Shown here: positions 47,612-58,078 of the stretch, in pieces | Numbering within the stretch: the first letter of the stretch is position 1 | Layout: every line of letters starts with the position of its first letter | Origin: Legionella sp. | GTDB taxonomy: Bacteria > Pseudomonadota > Gammaproteobacteria > Legionellales > Legionellaceae | Assembly (NCBI GenBank): GCA_002863045.1 | Contig: PKDH01000015.1 | Coordinates: forward strand, 1-64,000 | Direction: 5' to 3' | DNA: 64,000 nt | Position numbers and translations under genes: made by a program | Notes under the pieces: generated by a model | What the model was told of the DNA's origin: nothing | Databases searched by the model: none | Seen by the model: only the letters and a program-made list of their open reading frames with translations

Positions 47612-49002
47612 GGGTTATCTCCCGATGCTTTTTGATTCACAAACTGACTGACCTCATCTGTGGTATCCCCACTACCAGAACTAAAACTGCCTTCTGGTGC
47701 GCCCATTGAGGTGACATGTTGAGATTCAGATGATTGATTGGAAGTAGAAGTATCCGACTTTAAAGAGGCACGCTGATTAATGGCCTCAGCAATCTTACCG
47801 CCCGTAGTGTCAGAGGTTTTAGCAGAAAAAGAAGCTTTCATGCTCCCAGCTTTTTCGCGAGCAACATCAAACGCCCCAGAGGCAAGATGAGAACCAAATG
47901 AACCGGCAAACTTAGAAGCCTGCCCCATGGCTTGTGCCAGCCCACCTGACTTAGGACCTGAACTATTGCCTGACATCGAGCCAATATCACCTGTCCCGAC
48001 ACTTTGAGAGGCTGCTTTAAATGCAGAATTCAATGCAGATAGCCCGCCAGCACTATGAGCGCTTGCAGCGCCTGCGGCACCAGCCAAAGCAGTGCCGGCA
48101 ATACCTGCAGCACCTAACGCACCACCTAACCCAAGGCCACCGCCACCACCGCCTGAGCCACCCGATACAATGCCTGCCAGAATGGGTGGGATTTTATTAA
48201 TCAGGACCAGTAGAACAACAGCGACTACAAGCATGACAAACATTTCTTTTAACAAAATGTCTTTGGACATGGCCGCATAATATTGATCAACAAAAGACTT
48301 ACCGATGCCGATAATCAGAATCATGGCAAATGCCTGTAGGGCAATGCCAAGTACCGTTTTGTAATATTGGATGGCAATATCTTGAGTCCAGCGACCACCG
48401 CCAAAGCCTAATAAAATGATGCCGCCATAAGTTAATATCCAGCCGGTAATGAGGATAATCAACATATTGATACTGACCAAAGCCAGAACAATCAGAATAA
48501 TTCCCGCGACAATCAGCCCGACCGTTGTTGCTGCTGGTGACCAGAGTGATGAGTTATCAATGGCTTTTGAAACGATATCAAAACCAACATCAACAATATC
48601 AGAAGGTGATACTTTTGCATTGATGCCAGAAGCATTGGCCGCAAGCCTTCGCATGGAGTCCATAATAGAGGTAGCAATCGCCGGTCCATTATCTAAAATC
48701 CAGTAAAAGAAACCGACCACCACTAAAAAACGCACCGTTTCAGCGAGAAACTCCTGAATATCAGCACGTCTTAAGGCCATCAGGCCATAGGTCCATACCA
48801 TACTGATCATGGCTAAAGACCAGAAAAGATAACGGGCATAGCTCAGGATAGTATGACTCCACATCGAGGCATTATTGGAAAATCGATAAAGAATATTATC
48901 AAGCAAATCCCGACTGTCGATGCCGGCACCTTGGGCATGTGCATGGACTGAAAAGCCAATCATCAAGAATACAAATAACAAAGTGTTTATCTTTTTTTTC
49001 AT
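47608..49002 (-). CDS. trbL: P-type conjugative transfer protein TrbL
   Basis: Multi-TM VirB6/TrbL core, Gly/Ala/Ser-rich C-terminus. Confidence 0.92.
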   Translation of the reverse strand: MKKKINTLLFVFLMIGFSVHAHAQGAGIDSRDLLDNILYRFSNNASMWSHTILSYARYLFWSLAMISMVWTYGLMALRRADIQEFLAETVRFLVVVGFFYWILDNGPAIATSIMDSMRRLAANASGINAKVSPSDIVDVGFDIVSKAIDNSSLWSPAATTVGLIVAGIILIVLALVSINMLIILITGWILTYGGIILLGFGGGRWTQDIAIQYYKTVLGIALQAFAMILIIGIGKSFVDQYYAAMSKDILLKEMFVMLVVAVVLLVLINKIPPILAGIVSGGSGGGGGGLGLGGALGAAGIAGTALAGAAGAASAHSAGGLSALNSAFKAASQSVGTGDIGSMSGNSSGPKSGGLAQAMGQASKFAGSFGSHLASGAFDVAREKAGSMKASFSAKTSDTTGGKIAEAINQRASLKSDTSTSNQSSESQHVTSMGAPEGSFSSGSGDTTDEVSQFVNQKASGDNP

Positions 49003-49006
49003 AATA

Positions 49007-49219
49007 TTACCATTTCATACCGGAGCTTTTGGAATAACCACCTTGTTTGAAACAGGCGTCTGCTATGGCTTGAAGCTCTTCTTTCGAGCGACCTTTTTTG
49101 GAGCTGTCACAGGTAAGTGAGGCGAGATGCTCAGCTTTCTTGCGTGCTTTTGTTTCTGCGTTGTCACAACCTGAAAGGAAACAGACAGAAAATGCGATTA
49201 ATAAACTTAAAATTCTCAT
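49007..49219 (-). CDS. trbK: TrbK-like lipoprotein (candidate entry exclusion)
   Basis: MRILSLLIAFSVCFLSGCDNAET lipobox; between trbJ and trbL. Confidence 0.78.
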   Translation of the reverse strand: MRILSLLIAFSVCFLSGCDNAETKARKKAEHLASLTCDSSKKGRSKEELQAIADACFKQGGYSKSSGMKW

Positions 49220-49235
49220 GGTTATTCTCCTTGTA

Positions 49236-49976
49236 TTACCATTTTTTACCGGAACTTTTATGGAAAGACCCAGAGCGAAAACGTTCGTCCCCTGCATCCT
49301 GTATGGCTTGTTTATTTGTTTCTGCGGCATCTTTAACTGCCTGGGCATTTTGCTGTGCTACCAATAAGCCGCGAATTTGCAGCAATTGATGGGCCTGATT
49401 GCTGGCAAGTTGCGATGCAGCCTGTAAGGCTTGTTTCTGGCCATCTGCATTTTGGGCATGGGCTTGAAGGCTTCGCAGTTTTTCAGAATCTTTTTTCAGG
49501 TTTTGCTGTTGCTTATCAATGCCTTTGAGCATGGCATCATTTGCCCGTTTCTGGGCAACGGATGCGGCCATTTTATTCTGGTTTATTTTCTTGAGTTCTT
49601 CGGGTGAACATTGACCATGACCATTGAAGCAGGGGATTTTCTGGTAGTATTCCTGACTTTGAAACCGATCCAGATAAGCTTGCATGCTACCGGCTTCTTG
49701 TTTGTAATAATCAATGGTATTGGTGGTGTCGAGCAGGTTATTAATGACGCTGTCGGCATTATCCCATTGAAATGATGTCAGTGATTTGGTGTTTTGTAAC
49801 ATGGTGTTGTATTGGCTTAATTGATTTTGATACTGGTCCAGTTGGGTTTTATACTGGCTGACCTGATTTATAATCATCTTGCCGTTTTCCAGCCAGTTGG
49901 CAAAGTCAAACACAGGCGCACCACTGGATAGAACGTTGGCTGACCATAACAATAAAAGTATCAATCTTAGTTTCAT
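49236..49976 (-). CDS. trbJ: P-type conjugative transfer protein TrbJ
   Basis: APVFDFANWLENGKMIINQVSQYKTQLDQYQNQL. Confidence 0.92.
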   Translation of the reverse strand: MKLRLILLLLWSANVLSSGAPVFDFANWLENGKMIINQVSQYKTQLDQYQNQLSQYNTMLQNTKSLTSFQWDNADSVINNLLDTTNTIDYYKQEAGSMQAYLDRFQSQEYYQKIPCFNGHGQCSPEELKKINQNKMAASVAQKRANDAMLKGIDKQQQNLKKDSEKLRSLQAHAQNADGQKQALQAASQLASNQAHQLLQIRGLLVAQQNAQAVKDAAETNKQAIQDAGDERFRSGSFHKSSGKKW

Positions 49977-49990
49977 TAGTTTTCCTCCTG

Positions 49991-51292
49991 TTAATAGGCA
50001 AATTGCCGATAAGGTCTGTTAAAGGTTAAGTCTTTGACAACAATGACATTGAAACGGTAGCCAGGTCTGACATTAACTGTGGGTGATACATTGAGATTTC
50101 TAGACACCAGTTGTGAAGTCACCTCGCCCAGTTGTTGTCCTAATGCCTGACTCAATACATTGCTGGCGGTTGGCTGGTTATAGCCAAGTTGACTGTTTTG
50201 GTTGAGGCTCTGACTGTAAGTGATACCACCAACGATGGCCGACATTAAAAGGGCTGATCCATAAATTCTGGCATAGTGATGATCAACCTGATCCCTGAAC
50301 CCGGCCATACCTGCACTATCAGCCCCGGGCATAGAACCGATATCAAGCGCTTTGCCATCAGGATAAACAAGACGTTGCCACGCCACTAAAACTGAGTTCT
50401 GACCAAAGCCAACGTCATTAGAGTAAATTCCAATAAGCTTGGTGCCTTGGGGTATTAATAGATGTCGACCAGTAGCGGTGTCATAAACATTCTGAGACAC
50501 CTGCCCGATAATCTGGCCGGGTAACTCTGATGAAATACCGCTGACCATGACACCCGGAATCACGCCTCCAGCTCTAAGTTCATATCGGGTGTTGGGGTTT
50601 TCTAATCTTGAGTTCAAATGCCAGCGGCTTTCATTTTCCTGACCACCCAATGTTTGTGGTGTGGGTCTGGCGTTTTGCATGCCCTGTAGTTTTTGAAGAT
50701 GGGCTTTGAAAGTATTGGCGACATCAACATTGACAGAAACATCAGGAGATTTTTGATTCTCATTGGGATGCAATTGCGCGTCATCAACCATCACGGTTGT
50801 TTTGGCTTTCACCGCTTCTTCAAAAGCCTGGGTTTTTTCCTGACGGATACGTTCAATTTCACTATCGGCTACATCTTGAACTGACATGTCCTGTTTTGAA
50901 GGCTGACTTTTTTCGTTAGGCAGTGGCATTGACGGTTCATCTATTTTCACCTTTGCTTGTGTTGGCGGCTTAATCATCCCTGACTGATAATGACCAACCA
51001 CTTCATTAGCCAGACTCATGGTATTTTTTTTCGATGATTTAAGCTTTATCGGCTCAGAAACCTGATTCTGCGCATTTGCCCGTTTTTGGGCAACCAAAGC
51101 AATCAGCACGACAAAAATGGTTAAAATACCAATCGCAATAAATAAAGGCATATTATTGACCCGTTTGACACCCGATGTTTGAAGTTTTTGCGGTGAGGTA
51201 TCCGGTGATAAGTAATCATTATGTTTATTCATGTGCTTATTCCTTATGTGTCCATGGACTGACAGGCGCAAGTTTGCCCTTGGTTTTGGCAT
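49991..51292 (-). CDS. trbI: TrbI/VirB10
   Basis: GGVIPGVMVSGISSELPGQIIGQVSQNVYDTATGRHLLIPQGTKLIGIYSNDV. Confidence 0.95.
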   Translation of the reverse strand: MPKPRANLRLSVHGHIRNKHMNKHNDYLSPDTSPQKLQTSGVKRVNNMPLFIAIGILTIFVVLIALVAQKRANAQNQVSEPIKLKSSKKNTMSLANEVVGHYQSGMIKPPTQAKVKIDEPSMPLPNEKSQPSKQDMSVQDVADSEIERIRQEKTQAFEEAVKAKTTVMVDDAQLHPNENQKSPDVSVNVDVANTFKAHLQKLQGMQNARPTPQTLGGQENESRWHLNSRLENPNTRYELRAGGVIPGVMVSGISSELPGQIIGQVSQNVYDTATGRHLLIPQGTKLIGIYSNDVGFGQNSVLVAWQRLVYPDGKALDIGSMPGADSAGMAGFRDQVDHHYARIYGSALLMSAIVGGITYSQSLNQNSQLGYNQPTASNVLSQALGQQLGEVTSQLVSRNLNVSPTVNVRPGYRFNVIVVKDLTFNRPYRQFAY

Positions 51293-51656
51293 ATGCTCGG
51301 CTTAATACCTGAGTGCCAACAAAGATACTGACGCGATAAAGGCGACTGGGCTCTGTCTCATCAACCACATAGAAAAAGTTTGCCTTGCTTCGTGGACAGA
51401 CGTTTTCAACGATGCCATAGCCTTTTTTGCGCATCTCATGAATCAGATTCATGCCGAAACGGTCACAGATTTTTTGAGAGATACAAAAGGTATTTCTGGC
51501 TGGTGGATAAATTCGTGTTAATTGAGATACGGCGTCTTTAGCCAGATAAACATCTTTTGATGGCGAGGCTTGAGTAAAATTGCCATAACGCATGGTGGTA
51601 CAGCTCGACAAAAACATTGCCAGTATTAAAACACTTATTCTTTTCATGTTTAGCAC
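51237..51656 (-). CDS. trbH: TrbH-like lipoprotein
   Basis: MKRISVLILAMFLSSCTTMRYGNF; locus order. Confidence 0.85.
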   Translation of the reverse strand: MLNMKRISVLILAMFLSSCTTMRYGNFTQASPSKDVYLAKDAVSQLTRIYPPARNTFCISQKICDRFGMNLIHEMRKKGYGIVENVCPRSKANFFYVVDETEPSRLYRVSIFVGTQVLSRAYAKTKGKLAPVSPWTHKE

Positions 51657-52525
51657 CTCGTAATGGTAATTTGTTCTTGGGAAGAGCCGCTGCCTATAAC
51701 CAGCACCGCTTTGTCAAAGACATTGTCGATAATGTAACGACACCCTTGCAGACGATAATTGACCATGACTTTTTCTGATTTTTGAAAGAAACCTCGTTTT
51801 CTTAAAACCAAAAGCGCAGGCGCTTCTCTATTTGACATTTCCCTTGGCATTTCGATTATGGTTTTGATGCCATTGTTATAGACTCGAACCGGTTTAAAAC
51901 GGGCGTTGCCCTGTATCCGGTAATTGAAATTGAGATTGCCTAAGTATTCATTGGTTTCAGGGAATGTATTGGCTTTGCGTCTTTCAGCCTGTATGTGCTG
52001 TATCATGTTCCATTTTGCTTTCGCTTCATCAGGATAAATAAACGAAACATAGGGCATAAAATCATATCGATCTGACTTTAAGCGGAAATGATAGGTCCGT
52101 CTGTCGGTGGTCACGACTAAAGATGAATCAAGACCAACATCGCGGGGCTTGATAATCATGTGTATTTGCTGGCCGGCTCCTGACCCTGTTATTGATGGCT
52201 CAACCATAAAGCGTGGGTCGCCGACATTCATCCCGTTAAACTGCTCTCCTGGTTGTAATGCAATATCGCATACCTGTAAAGGTGCACAGACGATACTGAT
52301 TTGACCTGAACCATAAACAAACTGAACCGAACCATCTGATGAATGAAAAGGCTTGCTTGTTTGGTCCCCTTTCTGCCAAAGTCTCGCAATATTTAATGCT
52401 TGTCGTTCTTGAGTTGAGAGTCTGGGCATTCTTTGGGAAAAGTAGCGCTGGTCGATGTCGCTTTTGTCAATAGCAAAAGCGGATAATGGCAGCATTAGAC
52501 TGATGGTGAGTATTATTTTTTTCAT
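51650..52525 (-). CDS. trbG: TrbG/VirB9
   Basis: VQFVYGSGQISIVCAPLQVCDIALQPGEQ; YRIQGNARFKPVRVYNNGIKTIIEMP. Confidence 0.94.
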   Translation of the reverse strand: MKKIILTISLMLPLSAFAIDKSDIDQRYFSQRMPRLSTQERQALNIARLWQKGDQTSKPFHSSDGSVQFVYGSGQISIVCAPLQVCDIALQPGEQFNGMNVGDPRFMVEPSITGSGAGQQIHMIIKPRDVGLDSSLVVTTDRRTYHFRLKSDRYDFMPYVSFIYPDEAKAKWNMIQHIQAERRKANTFPETNEYLGNLNFNYRIQGNARFKPVRVYNNGIKTIIEMPREMSNREAPALLVLRKRGFFQKSEKVMVNYRLQGCRYIIDNVFDKAVLVIGSGSSQEQITITRC

Positions 52526-53265
52526 GCGTTTTCTCCATGCTTTAAATCATAAGACCAATTAAAGTCGCGGACATATATCAAGTGAGGGTTTTTCAGAATC
52601 GTATCGCTGGATGCATCATTAAGCGCATTATCCTGATAGAGCGTGATCATGGCTTTCATCACAACTGGTTTGTCTTTAACAGTGCCATCGTGATTGCGGA
52701 CTGTTTCAATCCAGTCGACCTGCCAGGTGTTTTCTGATTCCTGAAGCACAGAACGGATTTCAATATTCACGATTTCATGGGCTGCTCTTTCAAAAGGGTT
52801 GGCATGTTGTTTATCGTTATAAAATTCTTGGACTTTTGATAATGCCGCATCGTTTTGATTTAAGTAGGAATACACCTGAAAGACGGCTTTCTTTTGTAAC
52901 TCAACATCAGCACTGACCATGCGGATATTTTCTATAAAATGTGCTGCTGCGGCACGATAATCATCAAGACTTGCTTCACCCACTTTATCAGCACGGGTCA
53001 CTGATAAGGTGTTTCCGTTCGCATCCTGTTGAAATACCAAAGGAATAAATTTGCTTTGCGCGCCAATCGATATCAGCCCGCCAACACAAGCAAGGGTAAT
53101 TAACAGACTGCTTAATCCTACAAACTGCCAGATTTGTAGGGACTTCATTAGACCTGCGGTATGGACATTCCAGGCACGTTTGGCATTGAGGTAAGGGTTA
53201 TCAGTTAGATGAACCTTTTGCTTATGCGGATTTGATTGATTAAACCATTCTTTGAGTTTACTCAT
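52522..53265 (-). CDS. trbF: TrbF/VirB8
   Basis: FNQSNPHKQKVHLTDNPYLNAKRAWNVHTAGLM. Confidence 0.93.
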   Translation of the reverse strand: MSKLKEWFNQSNPHKQKVHLTDNPYLNAKRAWNVHTAGLMKSLQIWQFVGLSSLLITLACVGGLISIGAQSKFIPLVFQQDANGNTLSVTRADKVGEASLDDYRAAAAHFIENIRMVSADVELQKKAVFQVYSYLNQNDAALSKVQEFYNDKQHANPFERAAHEIVNIEIRSVLQESENTWQVDWIETVRNHDGTVKDKPVVMKAMITLYQDNALNDASSDTILKNPHLIYVRDFNWSYDLKHGENA

Positions 53266-55802
53266 GCTGCTTCTCCATATTGTTTAAAATCAATTCCTTT
53301 TTCTTTAAGCCAATAAGACACCCATTGCGCACCATATCTCTGCTCAAGCTGTTTCATGTGTTCAATGGAATCCGGATCAGTGGCACCGACAAAGGCCAGT
53401 GCCAGCGAGCCTAATGCCAATTGATACAGGCGTTGTCCTTTTTCACTGACATAGTAGTAATCCCGTTTAGGTTGAGCCGATGCGATAATGTCAATTTGAC
53501 GTGGGTTTAAACCCATGCGCTCGTAAATGCCTCGGGTTTCTGGATCTCTTGCATAGAGATTTGGTAAAAAGATTTTGCTAGCAGTTGATTCAACAATGAT
53601 ATCTAAAATGCCGGAACCCGCCGCATGAGATAAATGTTGCGTTGCCATAAATACCACACAGTTTTTCTTAGCCATCGAATCAAGCCATTCAGCTATTTTG
53701 TTTTTAAAGACAGGATGGGCCAGCATCAACCATGCTTCATCCAGCAGGATTAAAGTGGGTCTGCCATCAAGTGACGTTTCAATGCGTCGAAACAGATAGA
53801 GCAAAACAGGCAGTGCAAATTTATCACCCAATCCCATTAAGTGCTCAATTTCAAAGGTCATGAAGGATGACAAACCAAGACCATCACTATCAGCATCCAG
53901 AAGATGGCCCATTAAGCCATCAATGGTGTATTGCTTCAGGGTTTCCCGTATCTCTTCATCCTGAATGGTCATGACAAATTCAGATAAGGTTTTGGAACCA
54001 CTTTGATGCATGCTAATAATGGCATGACCGATTTCATTACGTTGGGCTGGCGTGGTATTTAAGCCATTTAAAGCCAGAATGGTATCAATCCATTCCATCG
54101 CCCAAGCACGGTCAGCTTTGGTTGATAAAAACTGCAAGGGGGCAAAAGCCAGACGGGAATCTTTATCAGCAATGGTATAATGCTCACCACCTGTTGCCTT
54201 ACAGGTTGGATACATCGACATACCCTTATCAAAAGAATAAATCCGCGCATCTTTATAACGACGCCATGATAAGGCAATTAAACCAAGGTGGGTTGATTTA
54301 CCGGAACGGGTTGGACCAAACATAATGCCATGACCTAAATCTCTAACATGAAGGTTTAACCGAAAAGGCGCATTACCACTGGTGACACAATGCATTAACG
54401 GAGGGGTGCTGGGTGGAAACAGTGGACAAGGCGCTTTGTTTTCACCAGTCCAGATGCTTGAAGTTGGTAGTAAATCAGCAAGGTTCATAGTGTTGATTAA
54501 AGGACGTCTGATATTCTCTACGCCATGACCGGGCAGACTACCCATGAAGGCATCCATGGTATTAATCGTTTCTGTTCTAGCGGTAAATCCAAGGGCATTA
54601 ATGTTTTTCTCAATATAAAGCGCTGCTTTTTCAACTAAAGCGCGGTCCTCATCCATCAACACCACAACCGATGTATAATAACCTTGCCCAACCATGCCGG
54701 AATTCGTCTCAGCAATGGCTGATTGAGCATCATTAACCATACTCAATGCATCTTCATCGACCACACCTGAGCTAGTATTAAATATCTGGTCGAAAAACCC
54801 TCGGACTTTCTGTTTCCACTTTTTACGAAACTTAGTGAAATGCGCCACAGCCTCATGGTTATCCATGAATATAAAACGGGAGTTCCAGCGATATTCAACT
54901 GGTAGTTGAGTCAGCGCTGTTAAAATGCCTGGATAAGACTCCATAGGAAAACCCTCAATCGCCACACATTGAATGAACTTGCGGCCTATCTTTGGCGTGA
55001 TACCCGAAGCAAGCTCCTGACCACCTATCAGGGCATCAAGGTAAATTGGGTTTTTAGGTAGATTGACTGGATGATTCAGGCCTGTGACACAATACTGGAT
55101 ATGTCTAAGAAAATTATCCTGAGTAACTACTATATGCCCCGGCTCATCAACAACCTTTTCAGATTCAAGTCTTTCAAGATAAAGTGCTGAACCTAATCGT
55201 GATTCAAAGTTGCGACAGGATTGATTAAATTCTTCAATCAGTTGAGCGGTCTTTGCTTTCTGGCTTAATCGCTCGTTGTTATCATCAAACATTAATTCAA
55301 CAAAGCGCTTTTGTGCCAGTACAGGCGGATACCAGGTTAAGGTAATGACGAAATAGCCTTCGTATAAAGTACCGATTTCTTCAAAAAGCTGCCTTCTTTC
55401 TTCATCAACGGCTTTTGAAATGTCATCAGGGAAATAAGAATAGTCACGTTCACTATATCCGGGGGCAGCCCGTCTGATAGCATCCACATGAACCATCCAG
55501 CCACTGCCCATTGCTGACAATGCCTGATTGATTCGAAAGGACACCATTTCACGTGCTTCATCCGTGGTATTGGCATTATCTTCACCCCGATACAGCCAGG
55601 CCGCCATGAGGGAGCCATTTTTGCCGACAATCACACCATCATCAACCACCGAGGCATAATTCAATAAATCAACCAGCCCTGCTTTTGAGCTTCGGTGCTT
55701 TTTTAAATGGTATTGCTGACTTTTAAGTCTTGTCTGATAAAACAGGATACTTAAAAAAATAAGTCCTGTTATCGAGAGTAAGAAGGTAATTAATTCAATC
55801 AT
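53262..55802 (-). CDS. trbE: TrbE/VirB4 ATPase
   Basis: MFGPTRSGKSTHLGLIALSW; LILLDEAWLMLAHPVFKNKIAEWL. Confidence 0.96.
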   Translation of the reverse strand: MIELITFLLSITGLIFLSILFYQTRLKSQQYHLKKHRSSKAGLVDLLNYASVVDDGVIVGKNGSLMAAWLYRGEDNANTTDEAREMVSFRINQALSAMGSGWMVHVDAIRRAAPGYSERDYSYFPDDISKAVDEERRQLFEEIGTLYEGYFVITLTWYPPVLAQKRFVELMFDDNNERLSQKAKTAQLIEEFNQSCRNFESRLGSALYLERLESEKVVDEPGHIVVTQDNFLRHIQYCVTGLNHPVNLPKNPIYLDALIGGQELASGITPKIGRKFIQCVAIEGFPMESYPGILTALTQLPVEYRWNSRFIFMDNHEAVAHFTKFRKKWKQKVRGFFDQIFNTSSGVVDEDALSMVNDAQSAIAETNSGMVGQGYYTSVVVLMDEDRALVEKAALYIEKNINALGFTARTETINTMDAFMGSLPGHGVENIRRPLINTMNLADLLPTSSIWTGENKAPCPLFPPSTPPLMHCVTSGNAPFRLNLHVRDLGHGIMFGPTRSGKSTHLGLIALSWRRYKDARIYSFDKGMSMYPTCKATGGEHYTIADKDSRLAFAPLQFLSTKADRAWAMEWIDTILALNGLNTTPAQRNEIGHAIISMHQSGSKTLSEFVMTIQDEEIRETLKQYTIDGLMGHLLDADSDGLGLSSFMTFEIEHLMGLGDKFALPVLLYLFRRIETSLDGRPTLILLDEAWLMLAHPVFKNKIAEWLDSMAKKNCVVFMATQHLSHAAGSGILDIIVESTASKIFLPNLYARDPETRGIYERMGLNPRQIDIIASAQPKRDYYYVSEKGQRLYQLALGSLALAFVGATDPDSIEHMKQLEQRYGAQWVSYWLKEKGIDFKQYGEAA

Positions 55803-56098
55803 TGATAACCTCTTTTGTTATCCCTAAAAGGGGTTGAGCGGGGCGCATAATAATTCTGATAGCATCTTTGTCTGAGATAAATTGGTCTCATATAAGGATC
55901 GGCTTTTGCCATTAAACGCAGTGCTTTCAGTGATAAAAACCACATGGCAATACCAACAATGGCCGCCAACCAATCTTGAGCGGCAAAAACCAAAATGGCT
56001 GATAATAATCCCGAAAACATGACAAGCTCACGATCCCCACCCATAAAAAGACCGGGACGGTTTCCACATTGACGAATTGGAATGGTACGAAGACTCAT
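55799..56098 (-). CDS. trbD: TrbD/VirB3
   Basis: MSLRTIPIRQCGNRPGLFMGGDRELVMFSGLLSA. Confidence 0.92.
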   Translation of the reverse strand: MSLRTIPIRQCGNRPGLFMGGDRELVMFSGLLSAILVFAAQDWLAAIVGIAMWFLSLKALRLMAKADPYMRPIYLRQRCYQNYYAPRSTPFRDNKRGYQ

Positions 56099-56472
56099 GG
56101 TTTAGCCTCCATATTCACCATGTCAATCACAGACTTTGAGATTTCAGCCCCCTTACCGGTAATGGCGGTCATGGTGTTTTGAGCCGCAACTAAAAATGAT
56201 AGGACGAGAACGAAGAAGATGAGGGTTCTCATAAAACCATTCATATCCCCACCAAAAATCAGAGTAGCGCCAGCAGCAACCAAACCGATGATGGCAGCGC
56301 TAAACGCAAAAGGACCTGTAATAGATTTCTGGATTTTAGTCAGCCATGAATCGAATGGCAGGCCGCCACCGGTTGTTGATGCTAACGCCGGATGATTGAT
56401 AAAAAGTAACAATAAGACAACTAAACCCATCAGCCATATTTTTTTATAATCAATCGTATTTATCTGGTTCAT
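56095..56472 (-). CDS. trbC: TrbC/VirB2 pilin
   Basis: LPFDSWLTKIQKSITGPFAFSAAIIGLVAAGATLIFGGDMNGFMRTL. Confidence 0.93.
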   Translation of the reverse strand: MNQINTIDYKKIWLMGLVVLLLLFINHPALASTTGGGLPFDSWLTKIQKSITGPFAFSAAIIGLVAAGATLIFGGDMNGFMRTLIFFVLVLSFLVAAQNTMTAITGKGAEISKSVIDMVNMEAKP

Positions 56473-56483
56473 TCACATTCTCC

Positions 56484-57449
56484 TTAAGAAAATTGTTTAA
56501 TTTGGTATTGGCCGTCTTTAAAACCATTTACGGATATGATCTCTTCAACTTTTCGACCATGAGGCGTTCTGGCAATATGCACAACACAATGAACGGCTTC
56601 TCCAATTAAAGGCTCAATATCAGCAGGGGCTGCCGGATTTCGGGTTATTAATGATTGAAGGCGCTGAAGTCCTGCAAGACAGTTGTTGGCGTGTAACGTT
56701 GCCACACCGCCCTCATGCCCTGTATTCCAGGCATCCAATAAATCAAGTGCCTCACTCCCACGCACCTCACCAACCAGGATACGGTCAGGCCGCATTCTGA
56801 GTGTGGTTTTTAAAAGTTGCGTCATCGAAATATCAAGGGTTGTGTGATATTGAACACAGTTTTGAGCAGCGCATTGAATCTCGCCGGTATCTTCAATAAT
56901 GAAAATACGCTCTTGTGGTGATTGAAAAACCATTTCCTGAATGATGCCATTCACCAAAGTGGTCTTACCCGAACCCGTACCGCCAATGACTAAGATATTT
57001 TTATGCGTGGCAATCGCATATTTAATCGCATTGCATTGCTTTTCAGTCATAATGTGTGTTCGAACATAGTCATCCAAGGTAAAGACAGCTATGGCTTTTT
57101 TACGGATTGCAAAAGTTGGGCTTGAAACAACAGGGGGTAACTGGCCACTAAAACGGGAACCATCAAGAGGCAGCTCACCTTCTAATACCGGCATAGCTCG
57201 GGTAACTTCTTTGCCATGAAATCCGGCAACCGTTTTGATAATCGATTCAGCACGACTATCAGAAACATGACCGATGTATGCCATCTTTTCACCGAGTCGC
57301 TCCTGCCAGAGTCTGCCATCAGCATTTCTCATGACTTCAACGGTTTTAGGATCGTTTAAAGCATTTTCAATCAAGCTCCCCAGATCGCGCTTTAGTTTTA
57401 ACTTAGCGCGATCTTTTACCGTTAAACTCTGTTCATCATACTCAAGCAT
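56484..57449 (-). CDS. trbB: TrbB/VirB11 ATPase
   Basis: ILVIGGTGSGKTTLVNGI; RPDRILVGEVRGSEALDLLDAWNTGHEGGVATLHANN. Confidence 0.96.
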   Translation of the reverse strand: MLEYDEQSLTVKDRAKLKLKRDLGSLIENALNDPKTVEVMRNADGRLWQERLGEKMAYIGHVSDSRAESIIKTVAGFHGKEVTRAMPVLEGELPLDGSRFSGQLPPVVSSPTFAIRKKAIAVFTLDDYVRTHIMTEKQCNAIKYAIATHKNILVIGGTGSGKTTLVNGIIQEMVFQSPQERIFIIEDTGEIQCAAQNCVQYHTTLDISMTQLLKTTLRMRPDRILVGEVRGSEALDLLDAWNTGHEGGVATLHANNCLAGLQRLQSLITRNPAAPADIEPLIGEAVHCVVHIARTPHGRKVEEIISVNGFKDGQYQIKQFS

Positions 57450-57738
57450 AGGGCTGCTCCTGAGAATGAAGTTTAGGCTCAGTTGACCAATGACCTTGCT
57501 TAAATTTATTAATCAGCCGGTCGACAATGCTTTCTTTCTCAGCGCCTCTGTCATAAAACCAATTATCGTTCTGACGCTCGCGATAGATACGACGTTGAAT
57601 TTCATCACGGTGAATAGGCAATGACTTAGGTGCATCAAAAGCAAGACGAACCTCGCCATCGCGATAACCAACAATGGTGCAATACACATCTTCACCAATA
57701 ACCACTGACTCGCCAATTCTTCTAGTTAATACCAACAT
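57442..57738 (-). CDS. CsrA-family RNA-binding regulator with C-terminal extension (CsrT/LvrC-like)
   Basis: MLVLTRRIGESVVIGEDVYCTIVGYRDGEVRLAFDAPKSLPIHRDEIQRRI plus ~45 aa extension; overlaps trbB start by 8 bp. Confidence 0.9.
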   Translation of the reverse strand: MLVLTRRIGESVVIGEDVYCTIVGYRDGEVRLAFDAPKSLPIHRDEIQRRIYRERQNDNWFYDRGAEKESIVDRLINKFKQGHWSTEPKLHSQEQPYA

Positions 57739-57741
57739 GTG

Positions 57742-58068
57742 TTATCTCCTTTTGTTTAAAATTTCTTTCATTTTATTGAGGTGGTACGCTGCTGTTTCCG
57801 GATTTGATGGTCTACTAGGCTCTTTTTTATTAACGTATTGACGGTTGACTTCGTTCTTACAGAGCCCGATGAACTGTGCCATGGTAGGCGGCATTTCAAA
57901 TTGCTGTTCACAGACTTCAGTTGCTTTAGCTATCACACCGTCTGAAAACTTTTGTAAATTTTTCGCCCATTCTTTTTTGGAAAACTCCTGGTAGCGTTCA
58001 TCTTGCAGGTCTTTATGCCAGAGGCTACGAAATGCCACGGAAAATTTGGTAAACATCATCTCAATCAC
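57742..58068 (-). CDS. LvrB-like protein
   Basis: MVIEMMFTKFSVAFRSLWHKDLQDERYQEFSKKEWAKNLQKFSDGVI; position between lvrA-like and csrA-like genes. Confidence 0.72.
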   Translation of the reverse strand: MIEMMFTKFSVAFRSLWHKDLQDERYQEFSKKEWAKNLQKFSDGVIAKATEVCEQQFEMPPTMAQFIGLCKNEVNRQYVNKKEPSRPSNPETAAYHLNKMKEILNKRR

Positions 58069-58078
58069 CATACGGTTC

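Noticed and set aside
48092-48280. Pro-rich plus-strand ORF
   Set aside because: Antisense of the Gly-rich trbL region
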